From contig DASPTH010000134.1 in assembly GCA_035623515.1 (NCBI GenBank), positions 1 through 9,422 on the forward strand: 9,422 nucleotides of DNA, read 5' to 3'. Each line of letters opens with the position of its first letter. Positions within the stretch are counted from its first letter, which is position 1. Shown here one piece after another: positions 5,616-9,422 of the stretch. Below the pieces are notes generated by a model. The model was given only the letters and a program-made list of their open reading frames with translations, did not search any database and had not been told where the DNA came from. The stretch comes from DASPTH01 sp035623515 (lineage in GTDB: Bacteria; Actinomycetota; Acidimicrobiia; IMCC26256; DASPTH01). The position numbers and the translations under genes were made by a program.

Positions 5616-6707
5616 ATGGTGCTGCGGGTCGTCCAGGTGATCACGGACCCGACGCGCCGGGGTGCTCAGCTCTTCGCGCTCGACCTCGCGGACGCGCTGG
5701 AACGCAGCGGTCACGACGTGGAGACGGTGGCGCTCGGCCCGGCGCCGGGTGCACCCGAGTTCGACGTGCAGGTGCTCGGTGCGCGCCGCGTCGGCTGGTC
5801 GACGGTACGGGCGCTGCGGGCGGCGCTCGCCGGCGCCGACGTCGCCGTCGCGCACGGCGGACAGACTCTTCCCGCCTGCACGTTGGCGACTCTCGGAACG
5901 CGCACGCCGTTCGTCTACCGGCAGATCAGCGACTCGCGCTTCTGGGCGCCGACCGCAGCGAGACGGTTTCGTGTGCGCACCGGTTTGGCGCGCGCGTCGA
6001 TCGTGGTCGCGCTGTGGAAGGGCGCCGCCCTCACCCTCCAGCAGTACTTCGGCGTGCGTGCGGACCGAGTGCGCGTGATCCCGAACGGTGTCGTTGCCGA
6101 GCGCTTCGCACCGGTCGATGCCGCGGGTCGCGCACGGGCGCGTGCGAACTTCGGTCTCGATCCTGGAGCGTTCACGCTCGTGTACCTGGGCGCGCTCGTG
6201 CCGGAGAAGGGCGTCGACCTCGCGATCGAGGCCGTCGCGCACTGCGCGCCGGTGCAATTGCTCGTCGCGGGCGACGGCCGGGAACGTGCCGTGCTCGAGG
6301 CTCTCGCCGCGCGCGTGGCGCCCGGCCGGGTGGTCTTTGCCGGCCGCGTCGAGGACGTGTCGTCGGCGTACGCGGCCGCCGACGCAGTCGTGCTCGCGTC
6401 GCGCGGCGGCGACAGCATGCCGGCGGCGCTCATCGAAGCCGGGTTGACGGAGCTGCCCGCGGTTGCGACGCCCATCGAGGCGATCCCCGAGATCGTGGTG
6501 AGCGGCCTGACGGGCACGCTGGTGCCCGTCGACGATGCCGGCGCGCTGGCGCGCGCGTTCGACGCGCTCGCGCACGACCGCGCCGGCACCGCTGCGCTCG
6601 GGCGCGCCGCCCGCGCCCATTGCATCGCCCACTTCTCGATCGGGCCGGTCGCGGCGGCGTGGGGCCGCGTGCTGGGTGAGGTGGTCGACGCGCCGGTCAG
6701 AGGTTGA
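5616..6707 (+). CDS. GT4-family glycosyltransferase (GT-B fold)
   Basis: A 363-residue retaining-type glycosyltransferase. The N-terminal RVVQVITDPTRRGAQLFALDLA block with the following GHDV is the usual acceptor-domain opening. RVRVIPNGV marks the domain linker. The donor domain shows LVYLGALVPEKGVDLAIEA, then VQLLVAGDG, then the active-site loop DSMPAALIEAG. In that loop the GT4 E-x7-E motif reads Asp266 to Glu274, so the first Glu is replaced by Asp while the second, the one generally important for donor-sugar contact, is kept. This is the only gene in the window with an ATG start (GTG at 5619 is an in-frame alternative). It is divergent from the ABC exporter gene, with 55 bases between them. 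The last 11 bases overlap the 3' end of the opposing glycosyltransferase gene. It probably adds one residue of the oligosaccharide the cluster builds; sugar specificity cannot be read from sequence. Confidence 0.92.
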   Translation: MVLRVVQVITDPTRRGAQLFALDLADALERSGHDVETVALGPAPGAPEFDVQVLGARRVGWSTVRALRAALAGADVAVAHGGQTLPACTLATLGTRTPFVYRQISDSRFWAPTAARRFRVRTGLARASIVVALWKGAALTLQQYFGVRADRVRVIPNGVVAERFAPVDAAGRARARANFGLDPGAFTLVYLGALVPEKGVDLAIEAVAHCAPVQLLVAGDGRERAVLEALAARVAPGRVVFAGRVEDVSSAYAAADAVVLASRGGDSMPAALIEAGLTELPAVATPIEAIPEIVVSGLTGTLVPVDDAGALARAFDALAHDRAGTAALGRAARAHCIAHFSIGPVAAAWGRVLGEVVDAPVRG

Positions 6708-7563
6708 GCGTCCGGTAGCGGACGCTGCCGGCGACGCGACCGAGCCGCCAACCGGCACGGTGCAGCCACAGCACGCGTGCACGGCGGTCGCGGAGCAGAT
6801 CGGGCGAGTGCACCGCGAGCGAGCCGAGACGCCGGAGACCGTCGCGCGTCGACGTGCGCGGCATGCCCGCCGGCCCGTGGCGCGCGTAGAGCGCGACCTG
6901 GGCGTCGCCGTAGAGGAACGACTGCCGGAACACCGCCCGGGGCGTCTCGCGGAGGCGCGCGTACACGATCGCTTCGGGAGCGAACGCCAAGGAATGGCCG
7001 GCGAGCTGCATGCGCCACGACAGGTCGATGTCTTCCCCCGACCCGAACGCCTCGTCGAAGCCGTCCACGTCGGCCCACGCCTGCCTCGTGAACCCGGCGT
7101 TGTTGCTCCCGAACGCGGGCAGGAAGCCGAAGCGGTTGTCGAACGACTCGCGGCTGGCCGTGAGCGCCGGCGGCGACTTGCCGTCCCACCCCACGACGAG
7201 TCCCGCGACGGAGTCGGCGGTTGCCAGCGCGGTGAGGAGGTGGCCGGCCCACGCGTCGTCGACGCGGTCGTCGGCGTCGCACAACAGGATGCGCTCGGAG
7301 CGTGCGGCGGCGATGCCGACGTTGCGCGCGTACGCCTGCCCGGCCCGCTCGGGGGCGTCGAGCACGCGCAGCCCGAGCAGCCGGTCGGCCCAGGCGCGCG
7401 CGACTGCGTCCGTCGCGTCGCTCGAGCGGTTGTCGACCACGATCACCTCGAGCCGTTCCGCCTCGGGTTGGCGGGCGAGCGCGGCCAGCTGCTCGCCGAG
7501 CACCGAGGCCGCGTCGTGCGCCGGGATCACGACGCTCGCGAGGAAAGGGCCCGAGGCGGTCAC
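6697..7563 (-). CDS. GT2-family glycosyltransferase, last gene of the right-hand operon
   Basis: A 288-residue GT-A fold enzyme. The SVVIPAHDAASVLGEQL opening, EVIVVDNRSSDAT nucleotide-binding strand, AYARNVGI segment and LLCDADD (Asp96, Asp98, the metal-binding DxD) are all standard for family GT2. The later GEDIDLSWR motif (Glu177-Asp178) corresponds to the acceptor-side ED motif and catalytic base region. No membrane-spanning segment is evident, so a soluble or peripheral protein using a nucleotide sugar is likely. The GTG start overlaps the TGA of the upstream glycosyltransferase gene (GTGA), implying translational coupling. It is a paralogue of that upstream gene: both share the layout and end in near-identical tails (GSVRYRTLNL here). 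The 3' end overlaps the convergent GT4 gene by 11 bases. Confidence 0.92.
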   Translation of the reverse strand: MTASGPFLASVVIPAHDAASVLGEQLAALARQPEAERLEVIVVDNRSSDATDAVARAWADRLLGLRVLDAPERAGQAYARNVGIAAARSERILLCDADDRVDDAWAGHLLTALATADSVAGLVVGWDGKSPPALTASRESFDNRFGFLPAFGSNNAGFTRQAWADVDGFDEAFGSGEDIDLSWRMQLAGHSLAFAPEAIVYARLRETPRAVFRQSFLYGDAQVALYARHGPAGMPRTSTRDGLRRLGSLAVHSPDLLRDRRARVLWLHRAGWRLGRVAGSVRYRTLNL

Positions 7564-8438
7564 AGGTACAGCGTGCCGAACCGCACGGACCCGATCACGC
7601 GCCCGACGCGGCGACCGGCGTCGGCGCACCACTCGCGCCGCTTGGCGACGGTGCCCGTCGCCAAGCGGTAACTCGTGAGCAGGAGCACGACCCAACCACC
7701 GAGCGCGCGATGGATCGACTGCCGCGTGAGGCCTTGGTCGCGGAACCGCGCGTAGAGGCTCGGTTGGTACTCGCCGTAGAAGCGCCACTTCCGAAAGACG
7801 TCAGCCGGCCGGCGGGCTACCCGGTGGTAGACGAATGCGTCGACGGCGCCTGTCACGCGATAGCCGGCGAGCTCCGCGCGCCACCCGAAGTCGATGTCCT
7901 CGCAGCTCGCGAGCGTTTCGTCGAAGCCGCCGAGCGCGCGCCACGCGGTTCGGCAGACGCCGAAGTTGCACCCGGGGATCGTGGGCAGGAAGCCGAACCC
8001 GCCGCGCCCGAAAGGTCGAGGACGGAGACCCACCGGCAGCTCACTGTCGATCCAGTCGACGATCCCACCGCCTGCGACGTCGGCGCGGGTCATCGTGGAC
8101 GCGAGCTGCCGTACCCACGCGCCGTCGACGACGTCGTCGGCGTCGCACACGAGGACGACCTCGTGGGACGCGGCCTCGATGCCGACGTTCCGCGCGTGTG
8201 CGACGTTGTGTGGACGGGTGGCCTCGACGACCCGAAGATTCGGCACGCGGGTACACCAGGCACGGGCGCGGTCGGCGCTGCCGTCGGTGGATTCGTTGTC
8301 GACGACGATCACTTCCATCTCGCCGTCGAAGTCCTGGTCGGCCAGCGCGCCGAGTTGCGCGTCGATCGTCGCCGCGCCGTTCCGGCACGGGATCACCACG
8401 GTCACGCCCGGAGCAACGGAGGACAGCGGCTCGCTCAC
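7560..8438 (-). CDS. GT2-family glycosyltransferase, paralogue of its downstream neighbour
   Basis: A 292-residue GT-A fold enzyme. It opens with TVVIPCRNGAATIDAQLGAL, followed by EVIVVDNESTDGS, AHARNVGI, and VCDADD with Asp99 and Asp101 as the DxD metal-binding pair. SCEDIDFGWR supplies the Glu180-Asp181 acceptor-side motif. A downstream segment, GGWVVLLLTSY, is hydrophobic but short, so peripheral membrane contact is possible and a true span is doubtful. The tail GSVRFGTLYL nearly repeats that of the neighbour, which supports tandem duplication followed by divergence. The GTG start has a good ribosome-binding site overlapping the stop codon of the fucosyltransferase-like gene seven bases upstream. 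It would add a sugar to the glycan made by the cluster; donor and acceptor are unknown. Confidence 0.92.
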   Translation of the reverse strand: MSEPLSSVAPGVTVVIPCRNGAATIDAQLGALADQDFDGEMEVIVVDNESTDGSADRARAWCTRVPNLRVVEATRPHNVAHARNVGIEAASHEVVLVCDADDVVDGAWVRQLASTMTRADVAGGGIVDWIDSELPVGLRPRPFGRGGFGFLPTIPGCNFGVCRTAWRALGGFDETLASCEDIDFGWRAELAGYRVTGAVDAFVYHRVARRPADVFRKWRFYGEYQPSLYARFRDQGLTRQSIHRALGGWVVLLLTSYRLATGTVAKRREWCADAGRRVGRVIGSVRFGTLYL

Positions 8439-8442
8439 CGGG

Positions 8443-8447
8443 CCCTC
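8443..8447 (-). promoter_or_regulatory. Ribosome-binding site GAGGG overlapping the upstream stop codon
   Basis: On the minus strand TGAGGG contains both the fucosyltransferase-like stop (TGA, 8448-8446) and a GAGGG Shine-Dalgarno core. The core lies four bases before the GTG at 8438. It supports that start and coupled translation in the operon. Confidence 0.6.
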
Positions 8448-9342
8448 AGAACGTCGGCGTCCCGGTGGTGAGGGTCTCCCAGCGCGGCGGGACGCGATCG
8501 TTGCCGGCGCCGTACTCCCGCGGGGCCACCACGATCCGGCCGTTCGCCCTCGCGGCGCGGTCGCCGAGCCACGCCCCCCACCAGGCGAACGACGAGTTCG
8601 CGATCACGCAGTGCTCGCAGGCGGCCATGAGCCGGAGCTGTGAGATCGGACCGGGGCCGAGTGACCGCGCGTCCACGACGGGCGCGTAGCGGCTCAGTCG
8701 CGCCGCGCCCGCCTCGACCGCCGCGTCCTCGTCGCCGAACAGCACGAGGCGGGCGTCGGGAACGCGCCGTAGCACGGACTCGACCGCCCGCTCGTAGTAC
8801 TCGAGCGGCAACGTCCACCCGAGATCCGTGTAGTCGCCGGCGCGGCGCAACGACACCGCGACCGCGGGACGCGGGACTTCGGGCACGGGTTCGTCGGGCC
8901 ACGCGATCGCGGCCGTGATCTCGTCCGCGTAGTCCTCGAAGTAGCGCTCGCTCTGGAGATGGCCCTGGAGGTACACGGGCAGGTCGAGGTACGCGAGCTG
9001 CGGGCGGTAGCGCCCGGTGTCCTCCCAGTAGGTCACGCTCGGCGGCGTGCGGTGTCGGTACCGGCGCCAGGCGCGTGAACCGTGGTAGAGCGCCGACGCC
9101 ACTCGCCGTCGCGCCGGAACGCCGTACGCGAGCTTGCCGACGCCCAGGAGCTCCCTGCGGGTCGCGGCGCGGTAGCGCGAACCGAGCAGCTCGGGGAGCA
9201 GGAGATCGGGAGTCGGGACGGGATCGCTCGCGAACACCACGCGCACCCCGCGCCGCCGGGCGATGCCGTACGCGGATGCGAACTGGAAGAGCTGGTTGCC
9301 GAGGCGGCCGTGCAGCTCCGCCACCACGTACTCGTCGCGCAC
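8446..9342 (-). CDS. GT11 alpha-1,2-fucosyltransferase-like protein
   Basis: A 298-residue protein with the hallmarks of family GT11, which transfers fucose (or a related GDP-deoxyhexose) to a terminal sugar, normally in an alpha-1,2 bond. The N-terminal LHGRLGNQLFQFASAYG block (Gly15 to Phe21 core) is the family signature. The C-terminal ANSSFAWWGAWLG block (Asn249 to Gly256) is the second signature. The central GDP-binding motif, usually H-x-R-R-G-D-Y, reads S-L-R-R-A-G-D-Y at residues 164-171: the His is replaced and one Ala is inserted between the Arg pair and Gly, while Arg166-Arg167 and Asp170 are kept. The following DLGWTLPLEYYERA helix is typical. The GTG start is well supported by AAGAGGTG just upstream. 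It is followed seven bases later by two glycosyltransferase genes, so it probably caps or branches the same glycan. A galactosyl or rhamnosyl donor cannot be excluded. Confidence 0.88.
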   Translation of the reverse strand: MRDEYVVAELHGRLGNQLFQFASAYGIARRRGVRVVFASDPVPTPDLLLPELLGSRYRAATRRELLGVGKLAYGVPARRRVASALYHGSRAWRRYRHRTPPSVTYWEDTGRYRPQLAYLDLPVYLQGHLQSERYFEDYADEITAAIAWPDEPVPEVPRPAVAVSLRRAGDYTDLGWTLPLEYYERAVESVLRRVPDARLVLFGDEDAAVEAGAARLSRYAPVVDARSLGPGPISQLRLMAACEHCVIANSSFAWWGAWLGDRAARANGRIVVAPREYGAGNDRVPPRWETLTTGTPTF

Positions 9343-9345
9343 GGA

Positions 9346-9422
9346 TCACCTCTTTTGTGCGGTTCGGCTTTGTGCGGTTCGGCCGTGCACGGTGTGGCGG
9401 AGGTCGGGCAGGTGGTCCTCGG
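9346..9422 (-). CDS. C-terminal tail of an upstream operon gene (partial)
   Basis: A minus-strand frame enters from the right edge and ends with TGA at 9348-9346. It gives 24 visible residues, ending in RTAQSRTAQKR, with DHLPDLRHTV before it. The stop sits three bases before the GTG of the fucosyltransferase-like gene, overlapping its ribosome-binding site. This is the usual spacing inside an operon and the main reason to call it. The two other minus-strand frames are also open here, so the assignment is not certain. Too little is visible to name a function; a further glycosyltransferase would fit the context. Confidence 0.45.
   Translation of the reverse strand, partial: EDHLPDLRHTVHGRTAQSRTAQKR
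9347..9354 (-). promoter_or_regulatory. Ribosome-binding site AAGAGGTG for the fucosyltransferase-like gene
   Basis: On the minus strand AAGAGGTG lies four bases before the GTG at 9342, with the GAGG core at six bases. It is the best Shine-Dalgarno sequence in the window and decides the start. It also contains part of the stop codon of the upstream gene tail. Confidence 0.7.
9354..9383. repeat. Perfect 15-bp tandem direct repeat (two copies)
   Basis: TTTGTGCGGTTCGGC occurs twice back to back, at 9354-9368 and 9369-9383, without mismatch. The unit is five codons long, so in the proposed upstream gene tail it duplicates Arg-Thr-Ala-Gln plus one residue without shifting frame. It lies directly upstream of the ribosome-binding site of the fucosyltransferase-like gene. 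Confidence 0.9.

Noticed and set aside
5561..5644. Longer N-terminus for the ABC exporter
   Set aside because: It would overlap the divergent GT4 gene and cover its own likely promoter, and adds no recognisable sequence.
5129..6679. Plus-strand open frame of 516 codons
   Set aside because: Arg-rich shadow crossing the ABC exporter antisense and the GT4 gene in another frame. Such long empty frames are common at this GC content.
5580..7282. Long minus-strand open frames (5580-6782 and 5915-7282)
   Set aside because: They lie antisense to the well-supported GT4 gene or out of frame with the GT2 gene, with Arg/Ala/Pro-rich composition and no motifs.
7302..8689. Plus-strand open frames of 249 to 389 codons opposite the two GT2 genes
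   Set aside because: Antisense shadows of genes carrying intact DxD and ED motifs on the other strand.
8435..9349. Minus-strand 304-codon frame overlapping the fucosyltransferase-like gene
   Set aside because: It is the plus-one shadow of that gene. The GNQLFQF and SSFAWWG signatures are in the other frame, which also has the better ribosome-binding site.
1..9422. CRISPR arrays, insertion sequences, tRNA or rRNA genes, riboswitches
   Set aside because: No spaced repeat array, transposase-like protein, inverted-repeat termini or RNA-gene pattern was seen, and coding sequence fills nearly the whole window.

Overview
The window is a piece of a surface-polysaccharide or glycoconjugate biosynthesis locus from a very GC-rich bacterium (roughly 70% GC by eye). 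Eight of the nine complete genes start with GTG or TTG and only one with ATG. Several upstream regions lack a Shine-Dalgarno sequence and instead have a TANNNT-like hexamer placed for leaderless transcription. Together this suggests an actinobacterium (Actinomycetota), but no rRNA or housekeeping marker is present, so the assignment is an inference. Apart from two gene tails at the edges, the window holds nine complete genes and almost no non-coding DNA; no intergenic stretch exceeds about 60 bases. No RNA gene, insertion sequence, CRISPR array or convincing terminator was seen.

Layout from left to right. (1) The last codons of an upstream gene overlap the start of a plus-strand DegT/DnrJ/EryC1/StrS sugar aminotransferase (46-1203). 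(2) Convergent to it is a minus-strand two-gene operon, 2457 to 1214: a protein with the iron/2-oxoglutarate oxygenase motif layout (1816-2457), then a GNAT acetyltransferase (1214-1819) translationally coupled through TTGA. (3) Divergent from that operon is a plus-strand GT-B glycosyltransferase (2515-3735) with the SALR-type variant of the active-site loop. (4) Convergent to it is a complete ABC exporter half-transporter, probably a lipid-linked saccharide flippase or polysaccharide exporter (3743-5560). (5) Divergent from the exporter is a GT4 glycosyltransferase (5616-6707). (6) Its 3' end overlaps a minus-strand operon running in from the right edge: an unknown gene tail (9346-9422), a GT11 alpha-1,2-fucosyltransferase-like gene (8446-9342), and two tandem paralogous GT2 glycosyltransferases (7560-8438 and 6697-7563).

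Reading the genes together (inference): the aminotransferase would make an amino sugar on a nucleotide carrier, and the GNAT enzyme is a candidate to acylate it. Five glycosyltransferases (two GT-B, two GT2, one GT11) would build an oligosaccharide ending in or branched with fucose or a related deoxyhexose, and the ABC protein would move the lipid-linked product across the membrane. The oxygenase-like protein is the least explained member. Its first metal-binding motif reads His-Thr-Asn instead of the usual His-x-Asp/Glu, and it may be a tailoring enzyme of unknown substrate.
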